Source: Xanthocytophaga agilis (GTDB lineage: Bacteria; Bacteroidota; Bacteroidia; Cytophagales; 172606-1). From it: 64,000 nucleotides of DNA. The DNA is taken from NCBI RefSeq assembly GCF_030068605.1, contig NZ_JASJOU010000003.1, positions 186,001 through 250,000 on the forward strand. Reading direction: 5' to 3'. Shown here piece by piece: positions 28,201 to 36,416 of this stretch (the stretch's first letter is position 1; every line of letters starts with the position of its first letter). The notes beneath the pieces are model-generated. The model did no database searches. It saw nothing but the letters and a program-made list of their open reading frames with translations, and was not told the DNA's origin. A program made the translations under genes and the position numbers.

Positions 28201-28800
28201 GTAATTTGCTACCCAGACATTTCCCTGACTATCTATGGCCAAGCCGGTTGGAGTGTGTAATTGTCCATCTCCATCTCCATATGAGCCGAATCTTACTAAA
28301 AATCTGCCAGTTGGATCAAACTTCTGGATGCATGAGTTTCCTCTATTGATTACCCAAACATTCCCTTCAGAGTCCAGCGTTATTTTGCCTGGGTTGTTTA
28401 ACTGCCCATTACCATTTCCTTTTGAATCAAGTTTAAGTAATACATTTCCAAGCGCATCCAATTTGGTTATCTGGTTATTATAGCCATCAGTCACCCAAAT
28501 ATTGCCTACTGCATCCAAAGCTATATATTTTATCAAGTCTGTGTATGCATATATCTTTGATGTCTTATTAGCAGCAACAATAGTAGAATAATAACCTCCA
28601 TCTGGATCCATCTTTACTACAGAACCATTATCACTGGAAACATATACAAAGCCTTGTTTATCTACGGCTATATCATTTGGTGCATCTATAGCCATTTTCC
28701 CTATAGTCCGTTTAAATGTATACTCCTGGCCCCATCCTGAAACAGAGAATACAATAGTAACAAGTATAAATAAAAGAGTAACTTGTAAAGTTTTCATCAT
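25279..28800 (-). CDS. giant NHL-repeat T9SS cargo protein
   Basis: About 1173 residues from the ATG at 28800 (an upstream in-frame ATG at 28821 precedes a poorer signal). Order: signal peptide; about eleven NHL-type beta-propeller repeats (GNVWVTD ... IQKFD-x-x-G-x-F-L) over the first half; an SdrD-B-like domain (GKIYADRNQNCGFDNTDAGI); a repeated-strand region; a DUF11/DUF7619-like domain (FDPNDKQVSPAGTANDHYTP, IHFQNTGTDYAYKVVVVDTL); and a T9SS sorting domain beginning LSLYPNPTQSQVWIQ and ending GTSIQRVVVQ. It is probably exported through T9SS and surface-bound or released. Its central and C-terminal DUF domain is paralogous to that at 61686-64000. Confidence 0.92.
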   Translation of the reverse strand: MMKTLQVTLLFILVTIVFSVSGWGQEYTFKRTIGKMAIDAPNDIAVDKQGFVYVSSDNGSVVKMDPDGGYYSTIVAANKTSKIYAYTDLIKYIALDAVGNIWVTDGYNNQITKLDALGNVLLKLDSKGNGNGQLNNPGKITLDSEGNVWVINRGNSCIQKFDPTGRFLVRFGSYGDGDGQLHTPTGLAIDSQGNVWVANYGSRCMQKFDPTGKFLLKLTNFIGDNNRVIDPWGVVIDKEDNVWIINQLWNCIQKFDKNGFVISTVISFGSQNDTFYDPRGITIDNHGTVWVADYHYNRIQKFDNIGNFIGNYIYPKSKDGDFISPRGIAVDKQGNTWVVERSNHRIQKFDVEGNFLFSFDPVAPGDYPLHLTNPYGITTDVQGNVWITDIGNWCAKKFDSNGKFLQRIGHVGILIGELYSPGGIAVDPQGNVWITDLTNLTIQKFDSTGKFLLATKYYGDEVQEMPYGITTDRQGNIWVTNYSSNNIKKFDTNGNFLLKVGGITDGKFSYPIGITTDSEDNVWIADSDNYRIQKLDSTGRLLSKIDIPHCMPTELAVSKEGDVYWTNPKAGVFVYSTDQKSYISGKIYADRNQNCGFDNTDAGIPSITVVANPGKYYASTDKLGNYRIPVPVGTYTVSQVLNADKILLQPVCPASNVSESVTVAKEKDQVTGINFANTVIDVPHLEVSVNSDRRRRCFTSMMAVTYSNTGYIAATNVKVYVKLPQYVIFKSANKPYTIDADNNYVFSIDSLKPNQSGSIYIMDSVACVANITGLTQCTKVWITPPNEYTATLPANSQWDKSDIILIGKCVGNGRVQMVIKNIGQSMADSAEFRILLDAQLAFRKNYKLITGDSLVLKIPANGKTIRLEADQRPDHPRKSQSNLTIEGCIASTSDVVSKGLVDILPQDDIEPEVAIQCMPIIDSFDPNDKQVSPAGTANDHYTPTDTELKYTIHFQNTGTDYAYKVVVVDTLSENLDIATLQIGAASHTYSLKVSGKGQPVLTWTFYNINLPDSTRDQAGSNGFIQFSIKPKANLPERTLIENYADIFFDYNDPVRTNTTTNVMYDVPKIINPANQLDDSIIDKVMASEPDALKGKLSLYPNPTQSQVWIQSVDASLRIEQVKIYNLLGELETVSLSATDSQAVQLNMQAKPKGMYLLHIHTNKGTSIQRVVVQ

Positions 28801-29050
28801 AGAATAAATACAGCAATTCAATTACAAAAGTAGCTAAACAAATACAACGTTTTATGGCAACTACAATTATTTCCTATTTTTACAGAGAACTTTTGTCTGG
28901 AAATAGATAGAAGTGAGTTAACCTGGTAGTGGTGAATGGAAAGAAAGTAGTACGTAGATTTGACGAAAGGTAATTCTGTCGGAATGTATTCACAGGTCCA
29001 ATGATGATACTATACAAATCAGCGAAGCCCCATCAAACCAATTAAAAGCG

Positions 29051-29641
29051 ATGCATCTGAAAGGATACGTAGTTGTGGAAAGACGGCCAGACTTAATTTG
29101 GCTGAATCATCCGATTTCAAGAGGTAAGAATACTGCCTACATGGGATTTGATGGCTTTCGTACTTATCCCAACGTAGATGAGTGGATTGAGTTCTCAAAC
29201 TCATCCATAGACAGATATAATGAAGATAGCTGGCATTGTATAGAACTTGAAGAAGTACTATCGTATTTCAACTGGTTTGTTCGTACTTACCCAGATCAAA
29301 CAGTTAATCTACTATATCTGTGTGAAGAATCGGATACCACACTACCAGACCCTCGATTCACTTTTATAGGCTATGATTATGGGGTAGTATATGAAGACTA
29401 TACGTATCCCTTTTTTTCCTCACTGATCAATGAAGTACGCATAGGTGGAAATCCGCTTTTAACCCAGTTTATAAATATAGTAAATTCATTCTACCTTTTA
29501 CCAACCCTTGAGGATTGCGTTGCCTATGCCTCAGCCCGACAATTAGCTTTAAAAATAGATACCAGTTGTATGGAAAGTGCGTACGATGGCAGTTCGTTCG
29601 CTCCATTCAAAGTATTTTTGTTTCATTACCAGCAGAGCTGA
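29051..29641 (+). CDS. hypothetical protein, possibly immunity-like
   Basis: 196 residues, soluble, acidic, with many aromatic residues (FNWFVRTYPDQTVNLLYLCEE, FIGYDYGVVYEDYTYPFFSS). Not recognised. It is divergent from the giant NHL gene and precedes an ankyrin protein gene on the same strand, in a run of three plus-strand genes. Confidence 0.6.
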   Translation: MHLKGYVVVERRPDLIWLNHPISRGKNTAYMGFDGFRTYPNVDEWIEFSNSSIDRYNEDSWHCIELEEVLSYFNWFVRTYPDQTVNLLYLCEESDTTLPDPRFTFIGYDYGVVYEDYTYPFFSSLINEVRIGGNPLLTQFINIVNSFYLLPTLEDCVAYASARQLALKIDTSCMESAYDGSSFAPFKVFLFHYQQS

Positions 29642-29799
29642 TAGGGAAAATAGGAGGTATTGTGAGTGTTATAACGGCACTATGTGTTATTTTCTACTTT
29701 ATTAGTCTTTTTAACCCATTTTAAAACCAGAAACAAGCAACAGATCTTTACCTGGAAGATTTGCTCGCATGGAGACCTCAGACTATTTAATACTAAGCC

Positions 29800-30849
29800 A
29801 TGGCAAAGAAAAGGAAAACCTTACCCAAAAATTTTGAAGAGCTATTAAGCACAGGAGATCTTCAGGCACTGAAAGCAGTGTTTACTACATGTGAGCCAGA
29901 TGCTCGTGGAGGGTATGCAAAAGCAACAGCACTGGACTTTGATAACTGTCCCCATGAACTGGCTGTATGGTTAGTGCAACAAGGAGCATATTTACAAGCC
30001 ACAGATACCTGGGGGAACACCCCTCTACACAATCGGTCACGTAGTGTACATGGCAATATAAAAAGTTTGTTGACACTGGGTGCCTATGTACATGCTAAAA
30101 ACAACCATAAAGATACACCTCTGCATACGGCAGCAAGTGCCCATAACGTTGAGAATACAGAGCTTTTGCTTGCCTATGGAGCATACATACATGCCCTCAA
30201 TTCCGATGGCAATACTCCTTTGGAACAAGCATTACAAATGTGTCGGAATGCCTATATTGTTAACACTGTAAAACTAGCTAAAATATACCTGCAGGCTGGT
30301 GTACAAATAACACCCAAAATGAAAGGATTTGTACACGCTATAGGGAAACAGTTCGAATTCTACCGAGCTGGTTTCAATCAGGAGTATGTGGAAGAGGTAA
30401 GTGCAGCTCTGGAAGAATTATACCAGCTATTTGATGTGGAACCTGTGGCAAAACGAATACTGCATGATGGAAAATCTCCTATAACCACTACTACTCAAAC
30501 CTGGCAACAACAACATACAGAACTTTGGAATCTTTTGGTTCCCTCCAGTGGCCCGGCAGCAACCCTACAAGGTGAGGTGATTCGAATCACAGGACGAATT
30601 GCCAATGAAGTACAAGGCAATGGAGGCATAAATTGGGATAGTGAGTATAAGAAAATGGCAGATGCATTCCTTGCTTTCATTAAAGAGGGAAATCCCCTCT
30701 CCTCTTCTGAAATTGTGGAGGCACAAGAACTTGTAAGAAAAATTAAACGAAGATCAGGCGATACGTCCAGACTGTGTGAACTGGGTGTACAATGGGTAAC
30801 CAACAACCCCTTGCCCTTAATTCTTTCACATGTAGAGTACAATCGATAA
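29800..30849 (+). CDS. ankyrin-repeat protein
   Basis: 349 residues. The first half has about four ankyrin repeats with the hallmark GNTPLH (WGNTPLHNRSRSV, KDTPLHTAASAHNVENTELLL, GNTPLEQAL). The second half is a helical domain of about 180 residues without a recognised name. No signal peptide, so cytoplasmic. In Bacteroidota such proteins are protein-interaction modules and sometimes immunity proteins; the partner is unknown. Confidence 0.82.
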   Translation: MAKKRKTLPKNFEELLSTGDLQALKAVFTTCEPDARGGYAKATALDFDNCPHELAVWLVQQGAYLQATDTWGNTPLHNRSRSVHGNIKSLLTLGAYVHAKNNHKDTPLHTAASAHNVENTELLLAYGAYIHALNSDGNTPLEQALQMCRNAYIVNTVKLAKIYLQAGVQITPKMKGFVHAIGKQFEFYRAGFNQEYVEEVSAALEELYQLFDVEPVAKRILHDGKSPITTTTQTWQQQHTELWNLLVPSSGPAATLQGEVIRITGRIANEVQGNGGINWDSEYKKMADAFLAFIKEGNPLSSSEIVEAQELVRKIKRRSGDTSRLCELGVQWVTNNPLPLILSHVEYNR

Positions 30850-30896
30850 AATAATAGTAGGCTACCTACCACTACTTGCTATACACCTAGAGAACA

Positions 30897-31625
30897 ATGT
30901 ATTGTAAAAGAGTTTATTCATTTCTGCAAAAAATAGCCTTAGGGATATGTCTGCTTGCAGGTAGTGGCTGTACAGATTCCAATATAGCTGATACTATTAA
31001 AAAAGAACCGCAGAACAAAGAGATAGAGTTAGATGGTATTGTGTATAAAATCATTCATCCGGAAGATAACACGATCGCAGCTATGAATGAAAAGTTGGGA
31101 GATAGTGAACGAAAAGGCTTATTTGCCAACTACTATGATAAATATTGCATTCTATCTATTACCAATCAGCTGGATTCAAGCATTGCTGTCTATGCAAATA
31201 ACAAATGTTTGTTGATAGGAGAGTTTACTATATTTGGACCCTATCTTGGTAGATATAGACAATCACTATATAAAGATGAGAAACGGAAAATATATACAGA
31301 AAGTGAATCCCTTCATGTATCATATTTTAGTAGGTTTAAAGGTGATCAGGCCTACGAAATTAAAAAAGGAAAAGAAGAACAGTTTTATCTTCCCTACCGA
31401 TCGCTTCAGTACTATGAATCACAGGATTCTACTTATAAAGCATTGGGTATTGTGAATCCACCTGTAAAACTCGAACAGCGAATTGATTCTATCTACATAT
31501 GGGAGGGCTATATGATAGGGACGTCAAGAAAACACAGTATATACTCCTCCTATCTGATGGTAGGAAAGCTTGACTCGAAAGATAACTTTTGTTTGCAAAG
31601 GATACGTAAACCGGATAGATTGTAA
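30897..31625 (+). CDS. lipoprotein, unknown function
   Basis: 242 residues. Signal with lipobox LLAGSGC, then a domain of unknown family with tyrosine- and lysine-rich strands (SLYKDEKRKIYTESESLHVS). It follows the ankyrin gene by 47 bases on the same strand and may be cotranscribed. Confidence 0.6.
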   Translation: MYCKRVYSFLQKIALGICLLAGSGCTDSNIADTIKKEPQNKEIELDGIVYKIIHPEDNTIAAMNEKLGDSERKGLFANYYDKYCILSITNQLDSSIAVYANNKCLLIGEFTIFGPYLGRYRQSLYKDEKRKIYTESESLHVSYFSRFKGDQAYEIKKGKEEQFYLPYRSLQYYESQDSTYKALGIVNPPVKLEQRIDSIYIWEGYMIGTSRKHSIYSSYLMVGKLDSKDNFCLQRIRKPDRL

Positions 31626-31758
31626 AACAGAGTGGCAGGGTATCTGACAACCTACAAATCTACTATCCACTCAGCAGATTTCGGATACAACAAAACCGAA
31701 TTTGACTACATCCCTCTTCCGGATAGTACCGACCTTTGACCCAACAAATACATCAAAC

Positions 31759-31936
31759 ATGAAAAAGATTCTGGTCATTGGGGCATCCGGGTTTGTAGGA
31801 AGTTATCTAACCCGCCAATTTATCTGTCAGCGAGATTGCCTATCAGCTGGGCTTTGAACATTCCCAATCTTTCAGCAAGCTATTTAAGTCCAAGACTCAG
31901 CAGTCGCCACTGGAATTCAGGAAAGCTTTTAATTGA
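31759..31936 (+). pseudogene. deletion scar joining an epimerase start to an AraC end
   Basis: The first 20 codons (MKKILVIGASGFVGSYLTRQ) are the Rossmann start of an NAD(P)-dependent epimerase/NmrA-type protein (GASGFVGS motif). Then, out of frame, the last ~40 codons of an AraC regulator follow: NLSVSEIAYQLGFEHSQS, FSKLFKSK, SPLEFRKAFN-stop. This closely resembles the end of the AraC at 3644-4558. The whole middle of both genes is gone, so one deletion probably fused two neighbouring same-strand genes. The joint is near 31820. Confidence 0.75.
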
Positions 31937-32117
31937 ATACTCAAACAAGTTTTCAATTTAGCTTACAACTCATCCCCTGCTTTGTGCAGTAAATTCACCC
32001 AAAGCCCCAATCCAACGGATAGTCTTTCGCCAGCCATTCAACCTGTCCTAGCTTTGAATCATCCAATACAGATTTATCCGATCACCTATCCATTTACATT
32101 CAGCTGTAAGTTGAACT

Positions 32118-32879
32118 ATGAAACCTAAAATATTCATTTGTATGGGACTTGTATTGTCCCTGCTGATAAGTAGTTGCAGTCCATCTGCGCCAGACAGCAA
32201 TCCCAACCAGGCCGAAAAAGGAGTGGTAAAAGGTCGTGTCCTGGACAAAGACGGCAAACCCGTTGCCAATGCAGTCATTGTGGCCTCCAGCACTGATTAC
32301 TACAACAAAAACAGTACTGGTTATTCAGATGCGAGCGGCAACTATTCATTTTCTCTGCCAACAGGCATTGCAGAAGGTTCCTATTCAGTAAGCGGAACAG
32401 TCACCTTTCAATATCAGGGGAAGAATTATACGATGGCTTTATATCCTGAACAGGAAGGGGTATTTTCTGCCTATGATGGAGCAGTACGTAACTTTGTCTT
32501 TCGCCTCAATGGTCCCCGGTCAACCACTTCCGATGCAGAGGATATGCCACTGGGTGGTACATTGGAAGTACATGCCCAGCCGGATAACGTCAATGATAAA
32601 AACCTGGAAATTACGCTTGAACCTATGGGCCCGCTGGTGGATGGCAGTACGGGCAAAACCCTGGTTGTTGGTCTGCCAGAAAATGACTACCGTATCAAGG
32701 ATATACCTGTAGGTAAATATAAAATTACGGCTCGTGACAAGGTTACCGGTCAGCAGTTGGGAGTTGCCATTAATGGTGCTTTCCAGGACTATGCCCCTGC
32801 TGTGGAAGGACTGTTCACAGATAAAGATTTTGAAGGCTCTACGTTCTTTGATCTGGTGATTAATATTAATACATTATAG
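32118..32879 (+). CDS. lipoprotein with carboxypeptidase-regulatory-like domain
   Basis: 253 residues. Lipobox LLISSC, then a transthyretin-like CarboxypepD_reg domain (KGRVLDKDGKPVANAVIVAS ... GYSDASGNYSFSLPTG), followed by a second strand-rich domain (GTLEVHAQPDNVNDKNLEIT, IPVGKYKITARDK). These are binding or stability modules in surface proteins. No catalytic motif. A strong hairpin follows the stop. Confidence 0.8.
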   Translation: MKPKIFICMGLVLSLLISSCSPSAPDSNPNQAEKGVVKGRVLDKDGKPVANAVIVASSTDYYNKNSTGYSDASGNYSFSLPTGIAEGSYSVSGTVTFQYQGKNYTMALYPEQEGVFSAYDGAVRNFVFRLNGPRSTTSDAEDMPLGGTLEVHAQPDNVNDKNLEITLEPMGPLVDGSTGKTLVVGLPENDYRIKDIPVGKYKITARDKVTGQQLGVAINGAFQDYAPAVEGLFTDKDFEGSTFFDLVININTL

Positions 32880-32921
32880 AATATCAATAGCATCTGTGGA
32901 AGGATATATTTACGAAGAGAG

Positions 32922-32971
32922 CAGTTGCTGAATTTAGTCCAACTTTATATACGGACTAAGTTCAGCAACTG
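32922..32971 (+). terminator. hairpin after the lipoprotein gene
   Basis: A 19-bp stem (CAGTTGCTGAATTTAGTCC and its inverted partner, 18 of 19 matching) with a 12-base loop, 43 bases after the stop. It looks like a transcription terminator, although no strong T-run follows. Confidence 0.55.
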
Positions 32972-33165
32972 ATATAGGCTTTATCCAAACTGGCAGCTTA
33001 TGCTCGTACCCTGTCTCATATCTTTTGAGGAAATGAGGGTTTTAGGGCAAAAAAGGGACTGGTTTAAATAGAAAGAGGCTGGTTCGAACGTCCGTTAGGA
33101 CCCAAAATGAAAGCAATGTCTGTTGCGTTGGGACAAAGAGAGCCAAGTTCAGGTTTTCATTTCCG

Positions 33166-33199
33166 TCGTTGGTGTTATCACCAGCGAGTTGTTTCCCAC
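33166..33199 (+). repeat. dispersed GTTGGTGTTATCACCA motif
   Basis: GTTGGTGTTATCACCA and the following TTTCCCA match the insert in copy 1 of the MITE-like element at 4892-4921. The core GGTG-TTAT-CACC is a small hairpin. Its role is unknown. Confidence 0.4.
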
Positions 33200-33230
33200 T
33201 AAGGGCTTATAGAACCCATTTTTCTTTTCG

Positions 33231-33909
33231 AAAATTTCCACCCTGTTTCTTTTCCCAGATAATAACACAGTAGTAAAAAATCAGTTTAATTTGCATTCAT
33301 GATTAAGCTATAAGACCTGAAAGGATTTACTATAAACAAGATAAAAGACCTGTTATGGGATCAGAGAAATATATTATGGACACGAGATTCGAAAACATTT
33401 TTTATATCCATTCCCAAGACAACCCAATGGCCTATTCATTCAAGAGCTGAAATTGCATCTGATTATCTCAACCTGGCTTTTTGTGGTCAAGCAATATGGG
33501 AGGTTGCTAAAGATAATGGAGACGATTTTGAAAGTGATTTTCAATATCAATCTGTTCCTATTGAAGAAGACGGGAGTGTATTATTCACTGTTTCATTCAA
33601 AAATACGGAATGGGCAATGAGTGAGTTGGCGGATGCTATTTGTTTACTTGCATTCCTATATCGTTATACTGATGATACCGGATTTCATGACAATATAGAT
33701 TGGTCAGAATATGATAATAATTTGGACTTGCTCCGTTCAGACATGATCAAAGGATTTAAAGAAGATATGGAATGGCATGAATTCTACCCAGCCTGCCCTT
33801 ATTTTCTTGAAGTTTATAATGATTTTAGTAAGGAATAAGAGAATAATGAATAGTTAGAGAGAACATCCCACTGTTCCTGAATTCATGGCAGGTATGCGTT
33901 CATTGTTGA
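33231..33909 (+). repeat. 680-bp segmental duplication, copy B
   Basis: Same-orientation duplicate of 1932-2609, offset by 31,300 bases with a single one-base indel upstream of the gene. The copy is about 97% identical over the coding part by eye count. Confidence 0.85.
33299..33838 (+). pseudogene. duplicate of the 1999-2538 gene with a stop at codon 5
   Basis: Aligned codon for codon with 1999-2538. The fifth codon is TAA (33311-33313) where the other copy has CAA. The remaining 174 codons are open and nearly unchanged. An internal ATG at 33617 could give a 73-residue C-terminal piece, but no functional reason for it is visible. The single change and high identity imply recent inactivation or a sequencing difference worth confirming. 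Confidence 0.8.
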
Positions 33910-33975
33910 CTATTACGTTTATACTCCGATGTCTGCGCAAAATATAACTCTTATAAACCACCACCATTCAGAGCC

Positions 33976-34228
33976 GGATTGGAAGGGTGTTCCTCAAACA
34001 AATTCGTTTACTGGCTATGAGCAGAGTAAATCCCATCCAGCAGGATACCTGCCTTCTTATACTCAATACCTTCTTTATAAATGGCGTTTCCTTAGAACGT
34101 GAAGACTGGATGAAGACCGTAAGCACAGAGGCTATTGTTATCTCGGTATGCAGTTTTCAGAAGCCTTGCTGGCATAAGATCTATGAGAAGCTAGCCAGAG
34201 AGCTGGTAATCGAAAGACATCTTGAGAC
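33976..34228 (-). pseudogene. umuC remnant, piece 3 (C-terminal half)
   Basis: Best preserved of the three umuC pieces. In three changing frames the minus strand reads ITSSLASF, ITIASVLTVFIQSSRS, AIYKEGIEYKKAGILLDGI and, after a stop, TNLFEEHPSN. This is the order expected for a Y-family polymerase V C-terminal half (TVFI ... YKKAGV ... NLF). At least two frameshifts and a stop make it non-functional. Confidence 0.6.
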
Positions 34229-34498
34229 TTTACTCTATTTGTCATATCGTCATCTGGAATACCCCGCATATTGCGATTTATCGAACCAGGTGTCAAAACC
34301 ATCCTTATCCTATCCAGGAAGCTTCTTCAGGAGAGACTCCACTATGATAGGACAGCGTAAGTGAATAGGAACTTTCCTGTGGACACGGAATAGTTAACAC
34401 AAGCAAACTATAGATAAAGTCTCCTGCAAGGTAAAAATATAAATATCCTCCTAAAATTCACATGTAAACTACATGAGTGTGTACTATGTATCTATGTG
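34229..34498. other. intergenic stretch after the umuC remnant
   Basis: No further umuC-like reading and no other gene or RNA recognised between the remnant and the next gene's stop. Confidence 0.35.
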
Positions 34499-35188
34499 TT
34501 ACTCACGTATTTGAGGAGTTACTTTTAAATCTGAAACTGTAAAAATAAAAGCAAACTCGCTTTGCTGAAAGAAACGGTCTTTCCAGTTCAGTATACATTT
34601 TTCGGCTTGTGTGGATGTTAGGTTGACAGGAAAAACAGTCACAAAAGTGATCTTATGATTCAGGCCGGGAGCACTTTCCCGAATACACAAGCTGGGTGTA
34701 TACGACTGCTTGTCTACCTGCAAGGTAATATCTTCAGGTAATTGCATATCCAACTGATTTAAGGCATCGGAAAGAGTAATCGAAACATCTTTTTGTAAGA
34801 ATTTTTGCAGATCTACTTTTTCACTCAGGCTTTCGATGGTTAGATAGAACGTAGTATGACCTGCATAGGACTTGAGTGTACTATCGAGCAAAGCAGGAGT
34901 AAAAGCCAATCCGGATTTTTGTATGTCTCCATAGGCCAGATAGGCAGCTGGCATATAGTGTACACTCATCTTTAGTTTATCGCCAATAGCGTGAGACTGC
35001 ACCAATCCATTGGAAGGATTACTCAGATACACTTTGTATTCTTTGGCTGTCAGGATATCTGAACCACAGCCACAAAACGAAAGAAAAATAGATAAGGCAA
35101 CGAAAGAAAAATAGAAGTATTTTCTTTTGACTTTAACTTTAGAACAAGATGTAGAATAATATAACTCACCACTAGAACTTTGAAGCAT
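34499..35188 (-). CDS. putative lipoprotein or secreted protein
   Basis: 229 residues. A hydrophobic segment (YFYFSFVALSIFLSF) ends in FCGCGSD, which could be a lipobox, but about 24 hydrophilic residues precede it and no better ATG is available. A non-ATG start nearer the segment is possible. The body (IGDKLKMSVHYMPAAYLAYG, LPEDITLQVDKQSYTPSLCI) has no recognised family. It is divergent from the pilus-like operon beyond a 700-bp gap. Confidence 0.6.
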   Translation of the reverse strand: MLQSSSGELYYSTSCSKVKVKRKYFYFSFVALSIFLSFCGCGSDILTAKEYKVYLSNPSNGLVQSHAIGDKLKMSVHYMPAAYLAYGDIQKSGLAFTPALLDSTLKSYAGHTTFYLTIESLSEKVDLQKFLQKDVSITLSDALNQLDMQLPEDITLQVDKQSYTPSLCIRESAPGLNHKITFVTVFPVNLTSTQAEKCILNWKDRFFQQSEFAFIFTVSDLKVTPQIRE

Positions 35189-35935
35189 AACTCAATATCT
35201 CTGTTATCCGGATATTTATTGTAAAGTAACTCCTATATAAGCTCACAAAACAACAGTACATTCTATACAAAATATCTTTATTTTCGCTTTTTTCTATACA
35301 CAGTAGTAAGACTAGCAAAATCAACTATCACAAAAAAACATAAGAATCTATAAATGCTGAGTTACACGTGTTCTACCATAAATTTTATCATATTTATCAC
35401 GATCGGGATACAAATCCACTAAATGAGTATATGTAGTAAGCTTATTTTTTGTAAAAAAAAACGATAAAAATACTACCCATCTATCATAATCCTGTAGCTT
35501 TCTTACATCAGAAAAATCTTCCTATCTATACATAAAACAGGTGAATTCTGGTTCAAAAACAAAGATTACACTAACGTTTACCCTCGCAAAGAGAAGAAAA
35601 TAAGTACTGAACATGTGTGCTTTTACCTGGATACAGACAAAAATTGGCTTTGCAAAGCTTCCTTTTTCACAATCATTCTTATACTATATTTATTCTTCGT
35701 AATAGCACTCACAAAGCCTTCAAATACACACTCATTAGTATATAGTATTCCACAACAGGTAATGGTTCACTGATATAATTACGGATTGTTATTCAATCTT
35801 CCCCTACTCATATGCTTCTCATAATTAATTAAATATGAGCAATTTCATACATTGTTCTTTTTTAATAAAAACCATGTGGTTTCATCATCTAAGATTTTGC
35901 TTTTTGCAGAGAAATTCTACAGAAGTAAAATACAA
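35189..35935. other. AT-rich region upstream of the T2SS-like operon
   Basis: About 750 bp with no credible gene. It should hold the promoter of the operon and of the divergent 34499 gene. A short palindrome CTCATA-N10-TATGAG (about 35817-35838) is the only regular feature I noticed. An in-frame upstream ATG at 35852 exists, but its 28 extra residues would sit before a normal prepilin leader, so I do not use it. Confidence 0.4.
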
Positions 35936-36364
35936 ATGAAACCAAGACTCAACGTATTCAAACACAAAACATTACCTGCTTTTACCCTTACAGAATTACT
36001 CATTGTACTGGTAATAGTAGGAATTCTCATTTTGCTGGCGTTACCTGTACTGATGCCACTGATTAGTAGGACACGCAGCCTGGAAGCCAAACAGGCACTG
36101 AAACATGTATATACTCTTGAGAAAACTTACTTCTACGAACATGCCAAATATAGTTCGAGTGTAGAAGCCATTGGCTTTGAAAGCGAAAAGCTTTCGACAG
36201 AAGTAGAGGGGGGCAAAGCAAACTACAGAATAGAAATCGTAGATGCATCGGTAAACGGATTCACAGCTCGTGCTACAGCTGTAGTAGACTTCGATGGAGA
36301 TGGACAAATGAATGTCTGGGAAATGGATAACAACCAGAATTTACGGGAAGTAACACCTGACTAA
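35936..36364 (+). CDS. gspG: GspG/pilin-like major pseudopilin
   Basis: 142 residues from the ATG at 35936. Type IV prepilin signature: basic leader, cleavage expected between Ala15 and Phe16 in LPAFTLTELL, Glu5 of the mature protein present, then a hydrophobic helix (LLIVLVIVGILILLALPVL). The globular part has helix AKQALKHVYTLEKTYFYEHA as in GspG/PilE-type pilins and a C-terminal loop matching the EF-hand consensus (DFDGDGQMNVWE, residues 118-129), consistent with calcium-stabilised GspG folds. First gene of the operon; the processing peptidase is next. Confidence 0.88.
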   Translation: MKPRLNVFKHKTLPAFTLTELLIVLVIVGILILLALPVLMPLISRTRSLEAKQALKHVYTLEKTYFYEHAKYSSSVEAIGFESEKLSTEVEGGKANYRIEIVDASVNGFTARATAVVDFDGDGQMNVWEMDNNQNLREVTPD

Positions 36365-36416
36365 TCATTGAACACAAATTCTGTAACACCAACTCTGTTC
36401 CTTGCTTTCATCCGTT

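Noticed and set aside
33987-34364. 125-codon plus-strand ORF
   Set aside because: It is the complement of the umuC remnant and has no recognisable protein features.
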